DNA of 25,453 nucleotides from Euryhalocaulis sp050486445 (GTDB taxonomy: Bacteria; Pseudomonadota; Alphaproteobacteria; Caulobacterales; Maricaulaceae). The notes beneath the pieces are model-generated. The model had not been told where the DNA came from, ran no database searches, and saw only the letters and a list, made by a program, of their open reading frames with translations. Positions 13,624 through 21,278 of this stretch are shown here, piece by piece (position 1 is the first letter of the stretch; each line of letters begins with the position of its first letter). Location: assembly GCA_050486445.1 (NCBI GenBank), contig JBJHDH010000038.1:1-25453 (forward strand). The letters run 5' to 3'. The position numbers were made by a program, and so were the translations under genes.

Positions 13624-16241
13624 GCCTGTCCATAAGGCGGCTGGACTATCAGGAGCGGGTTCTGGCCGCGCTGGATGGCTGGCTGGACGCGCTGGGCGAG
13701 GAAAAGGTGAAGGCGGACCGCATCGCGGAGCTGGCCGCCGAACAGCCCGATCTGGGGCTGGATGTTCCCGACTTTCCAGCCAGAGCGTGGGAAAAGCTGG
13801 CCGCCGCCGGGCGCCTGCCCGCCTCCCGCGCCGGAATCGCCTGGTCGCCCCGGACAGACGGCGCGGGGCGGCCGGTCCCCAACGCCGTACTGAAGGTGCC
13901 GACCGGCGGCGGCAAGACATTCGTGGCGCTGGACGCCGTTTCGCGCGTGTTCGGGCGCTATCTGGGGAAGAATACCGGCTTTGTGCTGTGGATCGTGCCG
14001 AACGAGGCGATCTATACCCAGACGCTGAAGCGCCTGAAGGACCGGCAAGACCCCTATCGCCAGATGCTGGACCGCGCGGCGGCGGGCAAGGTGCGGATTC
14101 TGGAAAAGACCGACACGCTGCACGCGCGCGATGTGGAGGCGCATCTGTGCGTCATGCTGCTGATGCTGCAATCGGCGAACCGGCAGACGCAGGACACGCT
14201 GAAAATGTTCCGCGACCGGGGCGACGTGCATGGATTCACCCCGCCGGAAGCCGAACAGGACAAACACGCCGGACTGCTGCGCCGCATCCCCAATCTGGAT
14301 GTTTACGATCTTGCCGATGGGCAGGCGCAATGGGCGACGGTGAAGGATTCGCTGGGTAACGCGCTGCGCATCATCCGCCCCGTGGTGGTGATGGACGAGG
14401 GGCACCGCGCCATTTCCGATCTGGCGTTCAGCACGCTTTACGGTTTCAACCCGGCGCTGGTGCTGGAACTGACCGCCACGCCAAAGGACGTGCAGCCGCG
14501 CAGCGGCGCCAATCGGCGCGAAGGCCGCGCCGCCAATGTGCTGGTGGAAGTGACGGGCCGCGAGCTGGACCGCGAAGGCATGATCAAGATGCCGCTGAAT
14601 CTGGAAACGCGGCAGGATACGGACTGGAAGGCGACGCTGAACGCCGCGCTGGACCGGCTGAATACGCTGGATGCGGCGGCCGGGCGGCTGCGCGCCGATA
14701 CGGGCCGCTATATCCGCCCCATCCTGCTGGTGCAGGTGGAACGCACGGGGGCGGACACACGCGACGCGGGGCATATCCATGCCGAAGATGCGCGGGACTG
14801 GCTGAGGACCGCCGGGCTGGACGATGCCGAAATCGCCGTGAAAACAGCGGACACCAACGATCTGGCCCAGCCAGAAAATCAGGATTTGATGGCGCGGACA
14901 AACCGGGTGCGCGTCATCATCACCAAGCAGGCGTTGCAGGAGGGCTGGGACTGCCCGTTCGCCTATGTGCTGTGCGCGCTGGCCGCCAGTTCCAATCTGA
15001 ACGCCATGACGCAATTGGTGGGGCGCATCCTGCGTCAACCGGGAGCGATGAAAACCGGGGTTCCGGCGCTGGATGAAGGCTATGTCATCACGCATCACGC
15101 CGGAACGGCGGAGGTGGTGAAGGCGATCAAGGACGGTCTGGAAAAAGACGGCCTGGGCGATCTGGTCCTTGCCGTTTCCTCGCCCGAAGCGGGAGCAATA
15201 GCGGGAAGCGCACGGAAAGTGCGGCGGCGGGAAACATTCTCCAAGACCGATATTTATCTGCCGAAGGTTCTGCGCGTTACCGATGGGCAGGCGCGCGATC
15301 TGGATTATGAGACCGATATTCTCGCGGCGCTGGACTGGCGCGGATTCGACCCGGCCGCGATTGCGGACCGCATTCCCGAAAACGCACAGGCGCCGGAAAG
15401 CCAGATGAAGCGTATCCATCTGACCGATACCGGAGATGAGCGGATTTTGGATGAGACGCTGGAGACCGAAACCGGCGATCTGGCGGAGTTCGACCCCGCG
15501 CAGGCGGCCCGTCTGGTTTCGGACCTGATTCCCAATGCGTTTGTGGGGCGGGAAATTGTCGGACGCCTTGTGGCGCGGCTGGCCGGACGCGGCTTTTCCG
15601 CCGCCCGGATCGGCGCGCTTTCAGGGCTGGTTATCGAGGAATTGCGCCGGGGGCTGGACGATGAGCGCGCCCGCCGGGCAGAGGCGTTCTTCCGGGCAGA
15701 GGTTGAGGCGAGCCGCATCCAGTTCCGTCTGCGCGCCGATGGCCGCAATTGGCGGATGCCGTTCGAGGTTGAGACCGGCGAGCCGGAAAACGCGCCCAAA
15801 TTACTGAACGCCAACGGGGACGCGCTGGAGCGCAGCCTGTTTGCGCCGGTTTATCAGAACGAGCTGAACCGGGATGAACAGGATGTGGCGGTCTATCTGG
15901 ACGGCGAAGGGGCGCTGCGCTGGTGGCACCGGAACGTGGCGCGCCAGCAATACGGGCTTCAGGGCTGGCGGCGCGCCAAAATCTATCCTGACTTCATTTT
16001 CGCCGTGCAGCGGGATGGCGCCGGGGACCGCCTCATGGTGCTGGAGACCAAAGGCGATCAGCTCGACAATCTGGATACGGCCTATAAGCGCGACGTGCTG
16101 AAGGTCATGTCCGACAGCTTCGCATGGGAGCGCACCCTACCGGCGGGGGAGCTGGAACTGGTTTCCGGCGATCAGACTGTCGAATGCGCGCTAGTGCTGA
16201 TGAGCGACTGGAAAACCGTTCTGCCGGGTCATCTGGCCTGA
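13620..16241 (+). CDS. res: Type III restriction endonuclease subunit (Res)
   Basis: An 873-aa superfamily 2 helicase-nuclease that works with Mod to cut unmodified DNA after ATP-driven translocation or sliding. Helicase motifs are in order: PTGGGKT (94-100, Walker A), MDEGH (258-262, in place of DEAD/DEAH), TATP (285-288), ITKQALQEGWDCP (434-446) and QLVGRILRQ (465-473). The C-terminal PD-(D/E)xK nuclease is intact, with Asp791 in YPDF and ETK (809-811). Length is within the usual 850-1000 aa range. The ATG overlaps the mod stop codon. No frameshift is visible, so the system should be active. It is the last gene of the island, 11 nt before the right arm repeats. Confidence 0.94.
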   Translation: MSLSIRRLDYQERVLAALDGWLDALGEEKVKADRIAELAAEQPDLGLDVPDFPARAWEKLAAAGRLPASRAGIAWSPRTDGAGRPVPNAVLKVPTGGGKTFVALDAVSRVFGRYLGKNTGFVLWIVPNEAIYTQTLKRLKDRQDPYRQMLDRAAAGKVRILEKTDTLHARDVEAHLCVMLLMLQSANRQTQDTLKMFRDRGDVHGFTPPEAEQDKHAGLLRRIPNLDVYDLADGQAQWATVKDSLGNALRIIRPVVVMDEGHRAISDLAFSTLYGFNPALVLELTATPKDVQPRSGANRREGRAANVLVEVTGRELDREGMIKMPLNLETRQDTDWKATLNAALDRLNTLDAAAGRLRADTGRYIRPILLVQVERTGADTRDAGHIHAEDARDWLRTAGLDDAEIAVKTADTNDLAQPENQDLMARTNRVRVIITKQALQEGWDCPFAYVLCALAASSNLNAMTQLVGRILRQPGAMKTGVPALDEGYVITHHAGTAEVVKAIKDGLEKDGLGDLVLAVSSPEAGAIAGSARKVRRRETFSKTDIYLPKVLRVTDGQARDLDYETDILAALDWRGFDPAAIADRIPENAQAPESQMKRIHLTDTGDERILDETLETETGDLAEFDPAQAARLVSDLIPNAFVGREIVGRLVARLAGRGFSAARIGALSGLVIEELRRGLDDERARRAEAFFRAEVEASRIQFRLRADGRNWRMPFEVETGEPENAPKLLNANGDALERSLFAPVYQNELNRDEQDVAVYLDGEGALRWWHRNVARQQYGLQGWRRAKIYPDFIFAVQRDGAGDRLMVLETKGDQLDNLDTAYKRDVLKVMSDSFAWERTLPAGELELVSGDQTVECALVLMSDWKTVLPGHLA

Positions 16242-16252
16242 GCGCGGCGTTC

Positions 16253-16276
16253 ATTTGTTGGTATTTTTGTTGGTAT
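16253..16276 (+). repeat. Right arm-type integrase sites (24-nt repeat)
   Basis: Two TTGTTGGTAT copies (16255-16264 and 16267-16276) lie in a 24-nt segment identical to 7409-7432 at the left end. Identity over 9 kb, next to the att core, fits integrase arm binding. Confidence 0.75.
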
Positions 16277-16308
16277 TTTGCCAAAACCACATTTTGAATT
16301 GTTTTAAT

Positions 16309-16321
16309 TATCAATGGGTTG
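16309..16321 (+). promoter_or_regulatory. IHF-consensus site in the right attachment arm
   Basis: TATCAATGGGTTG matches the IHF consensus WATCAANNNNTTR at every defined position. It lies in an AT-rich stretch between the arm repeats and the tRNA-like cores, where a DNA-bending protein is expected in an attachment site. Confidence 0.6.
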
Positions 16322-16330
16322 TTCATCGAA

Positions 16331-16352
16331 TTCGATGCCTCTCCTGGCACCA
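16331..16352 (+). repeat. Degenerate copy of the tRNA-Leu 3' end (inner)
   Basis: The segment starts TTCGA and ends CCTCTCCTGGCACCA. Against the tRNA (7266-7288) it differs by a two-base swap and loss of one G. It is followed 4 nt later by a second, closer copy. It may be an old or alternative attachment core. Confidence 0.65.
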
Positions 16353-16356
16353 CTTT

Positions 16357-16374
16357 GTCCTCTCCTGGGCGCCA
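16357..16374 (+). repeat. attR candidate: tRNA-Leu 3' copy (outer)
   Basis: GTCCTCTCCTGGGCGCCA matches the tRNA-Leu 3' end (7271-7288) at 17 of 18 positions. This is the better of the two right-end copies and the most likely outer boundary of the island. Confidence 0.7.
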
Positions 16375-16406
16375 GCCGCTTTTTCCGGTCTCATCGGGAA
16401 GCGGCT
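16374..16406. other. Hairpin at the island/chromosome junction
   Basis: AGCCGCTT (16374-16381) pairs with AAGCGGCT (16399-16406), with a short inner CCG/CGG pairing. It lies directly outside attR, so it may be the original downstream structure of tRNA-Leu before insertion. There is no T tract on the plus strand. Confidence 0.4.
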
Positions 16407-16458
16407 CCAGACGCGGATAAGGCCAAAGAATCACAAGAAAACATCGATTCAGACGAGT

Positions 16459-16479
16459 CCCCCGGCCTGCCGCCGGGGG
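16459..16479 (-). terminator. Hairpin after the G8-domain gene
   Basis: CCCCCGGC (16459-16466) pairs with GCCGGGGG (16472-16479) around a 5-nt loop. It lies 12-32 nt beyond the stop codon of the minus-strand gene. A weak T content follows, so this is a probable but imperfect terminator. Confidence 0.5.
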
Positions 16480-16490
16480 CTCTCGGTCCG

Positions 16491-19070
16491 TCAGCCGTCG
16501 AGGCTACCCCTGCGGACATCAATGGTAGCCTGCGCAGTGAAATTGCCGACTGGTTCGACGACGGGGCCTTCGTGATCGGCGGCTTCGACCACGAGCTTGA
16601 CCCACAGCGTGTCGCCATCCTTGTAGTAGGCCGTTCTGTTCGCGTCGCGCAGGGCGGCAAGGCTGTCCGCCTGCGCGCCGCCAGCAGTGGTGGCGAAGCC
16701 GGGAAGTTCGAAAATCACGTAGGAACCCTGGTCCATTTCCCGCAAGGAAAGGGCCAGCGTATCCCTGGCCGTCTCGACCCTTATCTCGGCGCCGCTGCCG
16801 ATCGTGGTTTCCCCGGTATATTCAAACCGCCTGCCATTGCGCTGGAGGATGATCGGATTGGTAATGGGGCCAGTCTGGAACCCGCTGAAATTCCCGGCGA
16901 TGCTGAAGCGGCCCATGTCCCCCGTACAGATGGCGGCATTCCAGGTCGGCCTGATTTCGCAGGCGTCTTCATCGGATGCGATTCCGTTGTCGATGACGAT
17001 GTAGGCGCCGGGAATTCCGCCGACCGAACCGTCCAGGTCGCGGAACGCCGCACTCTTATAGGCGGCGCTGCGTCCATAATCAGACGCCCAGCGGCGCTGG
17101 ATCGGAGGGAAGCTGACCGGCTTGGCGTTGACAAATGTCGCGCCCTCGACCGAGTTCAGGGTGCTCATGCCGAAGCTGGTGTACAGCAGGTAGGAGATCG
17201 CGCCCGCATCGCGAAGCTCATTGGGCTCGTAGTTTACGAACGTGGTGTTTTCCACTTCGTTGTGGAAATCGTAATACTCGTAGCCGCGGATCGGGAAATC
17301 CGCGGCGCCGGCTGGCAATGGCAGGCTGCGGCCATAGGCGATTTCCTCCGGCGTTCTGGGATTGCCGATATTGTCGCTCTCCCCCACGAACAGCGAGTCG
17401 ACAACCCGTGACGTGAAGGGCGCGATGCCGGGAGCGCCAGACGCATGGGTGAAGCCGATCGCGTTATCGGCCAGTTTCAAATTGGTGTAGAGGTGCATCT
17501 CGCCGCGGCCCCAGATGGCGCCGTTGCGGTTCTTGTAGCCGGTGAAATCGTCAAAGACGGAAACCACCAGCCCGCTGCTCGTATCTGTGGGATCGGCGTA
17601 GCTGATCAGGTTGGGGCCGGCGATGCCGAATGTGCCCTCCGCGTTGGGGCCTCGGTCGAGCATCAGACCATCGAAATTGGAGTGAGCGACATTGCCGCTG
17701 AACTCCCGAATCTTGGTCCGGCCCGGCCAGGTATTGGCGGCGATCTCCGTGCCTTCGAACGCCCCCGTGGGATGCGTCGGAAAGGCCATCCAGAAGCCGA
17801 TCTGGTCGGAACCCGCAGCCACGTTGTCACGGTAGATATTGTCAGGATTCGTGATCCAGAACGTGGATACGGTATTGTCCGAAGGGATCAGGACGTGCGG
17901 CGACCTCTGGCCCTCCGTAGACTGATACTGCAGCACAAGATTGGTCGGCTCGCACGGCAAAGTCGGATGACACTTGGTCTGGATTCCCAGGTTTCGGATG
18001 ACCTGGTTCCCCGTCTCGATGCCGTCCTCCATGAAGAAGCAATGGCCGACCGTGTTGTAGGTGACGTTGTTCTCGACGCGCAGATTGTCCGTGCCGTGGA
18101 TCGTCACGCAGCGATTATAGGTGTCGTAGATCGCAGAGTTCCGGATGTATTGCCCCGTCACGTCGCCATTGATGTGCCAGTGGATCGGGTAGCGGGCGAG
18201 CTCCAGATGCTGGCCCATCCGGGTCAGCGCGACGCCGGAGACATACATCTCGGACCCGGCCATCGCCATGATGTGGCCGCCGAAATACGAGTCTTCCGCA
18301 TCCTCTGACGCCTGAACGCGGACATTGCGCGTCAGCAGGCCGACCTCGCCGCGCTGGTCGACGCCGAACGTGATCTCGCCGAAATGCATGTATTCCAGCG
18401 GCCGGTCCAGCGTCAGCGTATTGCCGCTGATCGCCGAGATGCGGCGCGTCTCCGCCTGCCGGGGATCGAAATCCGTCGACGCCAGCACGATCTCGTCGCC
18501 CACGCGCCAGCCGCTGGCGTTGAGAACGTCTATTTCGGTGCTGCCGGCCTCCGCGGTTCTGGCCAATTTGGTCCAGGCGTTCTCCCGGTCGCCATGCAGG
18601 CTCAGCACCCCGCCCACGATCATGATCCCGCGATCACCCATTCCGAGGATGTTTTCATCGGGAACATTATCGGTCAGGGTGATCGTCGCGTTGCGCGTGT
18701 GCGGGGCGCCCTCGGCGCCGGCCCGCAACTCTCCGCGCAGCACAATCCATTCGGTGGTGAGCTCAAGATCCGCATCATCGGAGAAGCTGAGCGTGCCGTC
18801 GATGTTCAAGCCGTGCAGCGCCGGCGTGCTGACATCGAGGACGACATCCATGCCCTCGCCAATGGTGACCACCTCACCCGCCGCCGGGACCGCCCCGCCC
18901 GACCAGGTCGCCGGATCGGACCACGCCCCCCCCTGGACCGCCTGAAGGCCTTGCGCCGGGGCGCCAGCATGGTCATGCGCGTCGTGCTCCTGCGCCTGGG
19001 CAAAACCGCCAAGGGCGAAACAGGCCGAAGCAAGCAACGAAAGACGAAACACACGATTGGTTGCACGCAT
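16491..19070 (-). CDS. Secreted G8-domain beta-helix protein (CEMIP/TMEM2-like)
   Basis: An 859-aa exported protein. A signal peptide (about 1-26, ending AQAQ) is followed by a His/Asp-rich stretch, EHDAHDHAG, that could bind metal. Residues 47-100 form the start of a G8 domain: GGAWSDPATWSGGAVPAAGE with the spaced Trp, Gly and Pro residues, then ALHGLNIDGTLSF. The middle has the segments YPIHWHINGD (294-303), RCVTIHGT (320-327) and GHCFFMEDG (342-350). I recognise these from the animal hyaluronan-degrading proteins CEMIP and TMEM2 and their bacterial relatives. The rest is repeat-rich with Asn/Gly turns, as in right-handed beta helices. The ATG has GGGGAGG 9 nt upstream. The substrate is unknown; a polysaccharide is plausible. 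It stands alone, just outside the island. Confidence 0.85.
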   Translation of the reverse strand: MRATNRVFRLSLLASACFALGGFAQAQEHDAHDHAGAPAQGLQAVQGGAWSDPATWSGGAVPAAGEVVTIGEGMDVVLDVSTPALHGLNIDGTLSFSDDADLELTTEWIVLRGELRAGAEGAPHTRNATITLTDNVPDENILGMGDRGIMIVGGVLSLHGDRENAWTKLARTAEAGSTEIDVLNASGWRVGDEIVLASTDFDPRQAETRRISAISGNTLTLDRPLEYMHFGEITFGVDQRGEVGLLTRNVRVQASEDAEDSYFGGHIMAMAGSEMYVSGVALTRMGQHLELARYPIHWHINGDVTGQYIRNSAIYDTYNRCVTIHGTDNLRVENNVTYNTVGHCFFMEDGIETGNQVIRNLGIQTKCHPTLPCEPTNLVLQYQSTEGQRSPHVLIPSDNTVSTFWITNPDNIYRDNVAAGSDQIGFWMAFPTHPTGAFEGTEIAANTWPGRTKIREFSGNVAHSNFDGLMLDRGPNAEGTFGIAGPNLISYADPTDTSSGLVVSVFDDFTGYKNRNGAIWGRGEMHLYTNLKLADNAIGFTHASGAPGIAPFTSRVVDSLFVGESDNIGNPRTPEEIAYGRSLPLPAGAADFPIRGYEYYDFHNEVENTTFVNYEPNELRDAGAISYLLYTSFGMSTLNSVEGATFVNAKPVSFPPIQRRWASDYGRSAAYKSAAFRDLDGSVGGIPGAYIVIDNGIASDEDACEIRPTWNAAICTGDMGRFSIAGNFSGFQTGPITNPIILQRNGRRFEYTGETTIGSGAEIRVETARDTLALSLREMDQGSYVIFELPGFATTAGGAQADSLAALRDANRTAYYKDGDTLWVKLVVEAADHEGPVVEPVGNFTAQATIDVRRGSLDG

Positions 19071-19117
19071 GGAACTAGACCTCCCCAGGACGCGAGATTT
19101 CTTCCCGCACTCTAATA

Positions 19118-19123
19118 ATTATA
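19118..19123 (-). promoter_or_regulatory. Possible -10 element of the G8-domain gene
   Basis: A perfect TATAAT on the minus strand lies about 50 nt upstream of the ATG at 19070. No good -35 hexamer is found at 16-18 nt, so activation or another sigma factor may be needed. The rest of the 19071-19306 gap shows nothing else clear. Confidence 0.35.
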
Positions 19124-19306
19124 ATCCCGCATCCGGGCGGGACCGGTTGGGGCGATTGTCCTATATCAGGGAAAGTATGTGAAGGCGCCAAAGCCCCGCG
19201 GCGCGATAGTCCAAGCGCGCCACCCGAAACTCAGGGCCTGCACCTTGAGAAACCCGGGGGCTACGTGAATGGCGCCGGTCTCGACCACTTATATGGGCGT
19301 GAACGC

Positions 19307-19819
19307 CTAAAATCCCCCGGCCTGGACCAGGGACGCCGGTTCGTCGCCGCAGCCCGCGCCCCAAAGAGCAGATTCGGACGTCCAGCCCGTATGGCCGCCG
19401 GCGCTAACCCGCCGCCAGCCGTCGCGGCAGGCGCGCACCATGACCACCACGCCCGGTTCGGCGACGGCGCGCACGCCGGATTCCGCATCGGGGCGGACAT
19501 GCAGGGCGGTCTCTTGCGTCACGATGGCGGTACGCCGCCCATCCAGCATGCTCCGGTGCATCCAGACCAGTTCGCCGTCCGGATCGCGCACCCGCCGCCA
19601 GGTCTCGGTTTCGGCCACGACCTGCACAGGCAGGTAACGGCGATAATATTTCCACAGGATCGGGTGTTGCTCGCTGGGCCCGGCGCGCCCGTTCACTTCA
19701 CCGAATTTCAGGCTGACAAATCGGGGTACGGGTAGATTGGATGGTGTAGGCGCGGCAGCGGCGGCCGCCAAAGGGGCGGTCAGCAGCAGAATCAGACAAA
19801 GGGTGGCCGTCGGTCGCAT
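19307..19819 (-). CDS. Secreted SH3-domain protein
   Basis: A 170-aa exported protein with a signal peptide (about 1-23, LCLILLLTAPLAAAAAA). Two bacterial SH3-like modules follow. The first (about 34-92) reads FVSLKFGEVNGRAGPS, then PVQVVAETETWRRVRDPDGELVWMHRSML. The second (about 98-153) reads ALHVRPDAESGV, then ACRDGWRRVSAGGHTGWTSESALWG. The pattern of N-x-R-x-GP followed by W-x-x-V and G-W-hydrophobic is typical. Such proteins act in the periplasm and may bind cell-wall peptides; the exact role is unknown. It is divergent from the hydroxyacid dehydrogenase gene, a neighbourhood I recall as common in alphaproteobacteria. No strong ribosome site precedes the ATG. Confidence 0.85.
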   Translation of the reverse strand: MRPTATLCLILLLTAPLAAAAAAPTPSNLPVPRFVSLKFGEVNGRAGPSEQHPILWKYYRRYLPVQVVAETETWRRVRDPDGELVWMHRSMLDGRRTAIVTQETALHVRPDAESGVRAVAEPGVVVMVRACRDGWRRVSAGGHTGWTSESALWGAGCGDEPASLVQAGGF

Positions 19820-19914
19820 AAGCGCAGAATCGGTCCTGCGCGGTGAACGCCGGGTAAAGCGCCCCGTAAAAGTTACTGAAATCCGGGCCGGATTCGCCTT
19901 GCGGGCGGGTGGGC

Positions 19915-19943
19915 TTTTGACGCGCCGTCCGCTCTGCTATGCG
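19915..19943 (+). promoter_or_regulatory. Possible promoter of the hydroxyacid dehydrogenase gene
   Basis: TTTTGACG (19915-19922) precedes CTATGCG (19937-19943). Spacing is short if TTGACG is the -35, acceptable if the hexamer is TTTTGA. It would give a leader of about 75 nt before the TTG start. Confidence 0.35.
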
Positions 19944-20022
19944 CAACAGACTTTGGAGCGCGGCCCGCTGGCGTGGACCCCGCGCCACATACGCGATTGC
20001 TCTGGGAAGGAGCCTGCCCGCC

Positions 20023-21000
20023 TTGGCCGATACGCCGCTTGTCATCGTAACCCGCAAATTCCCGGACCCGGTCGAGGCGCGGATGCGCGAACTGTTCCGC
20101 GTGGAGCTGAACCCGGACGATACGCCGTTCAGCCCGGAACGGCTGGCCGATGCCCTCGCCCGCGCCGACATCCTGGCCCCCACCATCACCGACAAGCTGG
20201 ACGCGCCGATACTGGGCCGCGCCGGGCCGCAATTGCAGATGATCGCCAATTTCGGCGTCGGCGTGGATCATGTCGACGTGCAGGCCGCGCATGATCGTGG
20301 CATTGCGGTCAGCAATACGCCCGGCGTACTGACCGAGGATACCGCCGACATCGCCATGGCGCTGATGCTGGACGCCGCTCGCCGCGTGACCGAAGGCGAC
20401 CGCGTGACCCGCGCCGGAGGATTCAAGGGCTGGCATCCGGTCTGGATGATGGGCCGCAGCGTGCACGGCAAGTCGCTTGGCGTAATCGGCATGGGTCGGA
20501 TCGGCGAGGCCGTGGCGCGGCGCGCGCGCGGCTTTGGCATGACGATCCATTATCACAACAGAAGCCGTGTGAGCGCCGCCATAGAGTCATCGCTGGAGGC
20601 GACCTTCTGGGAAGACCTGGACGCGATGCTGGGCGCGGTCGATTTCATCTCCGTGAACTGCCCGCGCACGCCGGCCACCTATCGGCTGCTGGACGAGCGC
20701 CGGCTGGGTCTGTTGCGTCCGCACGCCATTATCGTGAACACCGCACGCGGCGACATTATCGAAGAGGCCGCGCTGGCCCGCCTGCTGGCGCAGGGGCGGA
20801 TCGCCGCGGCGGGACTGGATGTCTATGAACATGAACCGGAAATTGTATCGGCCTTACTTGGCCTCAATAACGTTGTTCTCGCCCCGCATCTCGGCTCGGG
20901 CACGATCGAGACACGCACCGCGATGGGCGAAAAAGTCATTGTGAACATCAAGGCGTTTCTGGACGGCCATCGCCCGCCGGATCTGGTTGTTCCAGTTTAA
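20023..21000 (+). CDS. D-2-hydroxyacid dehydrogenase (glyoxylate/hydroxypyruvate reductase type)
   Basis: A 325-aa cytoplasmic NAD(P)H-dependent enzyme of the D-isomer-specific family. Likely substrates are glyoxylate, hydroxypyruvate or a related 2-oxoacid. Motifs, numbered from the TTG: NFGVGVDHVD near 76, the nucleotide-binding GMGRIG (156-161), the catalytic Arg242 in VNTARGD, Glu271 in YEHEPE, and His289 in APHLGSGT. Start choice: GGAAGGAG lies about 9 nt before a TTG at 20023, and the protein then begins LADTPLVIVTRKFP as family members do. The ATG at 19939 would add 28 Arg-rich residues and lacks a ribosome site. It is divergent from the SH3 gene. Confidence 0.9.
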   Translation: MADTPLVIVTRKFPDPVEARMRELFRVELNPDDTPFSPERLADALARADILAPTITDKLDAPILGRAGPQLQMIANFGVGVDHVDVQAAHDRGIAVSNTPGVLTEDTADIAMALMLDAARRVTEGDRVTRAGGFKGWHPVWMMGRSVHGKSLGVIGMGRIGEAVARRARGFGMTIHYHNRSRVSAAIESSLEATFWEDLDAMLGAVDFISVNCPRTPATYRLLDERRLGLLRPHAIIVNTARGDIIEEAALARLLAQGRIAAAGLDVYEHEPEIVSALLGLNNVVLAPHLGSGTIETRTAMGEKVIVNIKAFLDGHRPPDLVVPV

Positions 21001-21065
21001 GGCCCTGAAACTCCGCCGGTTAAAAATTTCCGGAAACCCCGGCCGCCTGTGCGCGTTATCCCGGC

Positions 21066-21260
21066 ATGCGCGTTGTTCTTATTCTTCTGGTCTGCGCGAT
21101 CGCCATCGGCGCCGGGCTCGCCGCGGGCGCGGCGTTGGGTTTGATCGCCGCTCTGACCATCACGGTGCTGATCGTCGTCGCCGGAATCGCGCTGACAGCC
21201 TTTGCGCTTGGCCGCACCAGCCGGGCGCGGATGCGCGCCGCCCGCAGCGTAAGAAATTAA
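21066..21260 (+). CDS. Small two-helix membrane protein
   Basis: A 64-aa protein made almost entirely of two hydrophobic helices (about residues 3-23 and 26-49), with a basic tail ending SRARMRAARS. I see no known family. There is no obvious ribosome binding site before the ATG, but the composition and the positive C-terminus are typical of a real inner-membrane peptide. It lies between the dehydrogenase (65 nt) and the convergent esterase gene (18 nt). Existence is less certain than for its neighbours. Confidence 0.5.
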   Translation: MRVVLILLVCAIAIGAGLAAGAALGLIAALTITVLIVVAGIALTAFALGRTSRARMRAARSVRN

Positions 21261-21278
21261 GACCCGCAATCAGGGGCG

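Noticed and set aside
13602..15419. A 605-codon minus-strand open frame opposite res
   Set aside because: The plus strand carries a complete set of helicase motifs; the antisense frame is His/Arg/Gln-rich without recognisable features.
17445..18308. Plus-strand frame opposite the G8-domain gene
   Set aside because: It has no recognisable motif, and the minus-strand protein has a signal peptide, G8 domain and CEMIP-like motifs through this stretch.
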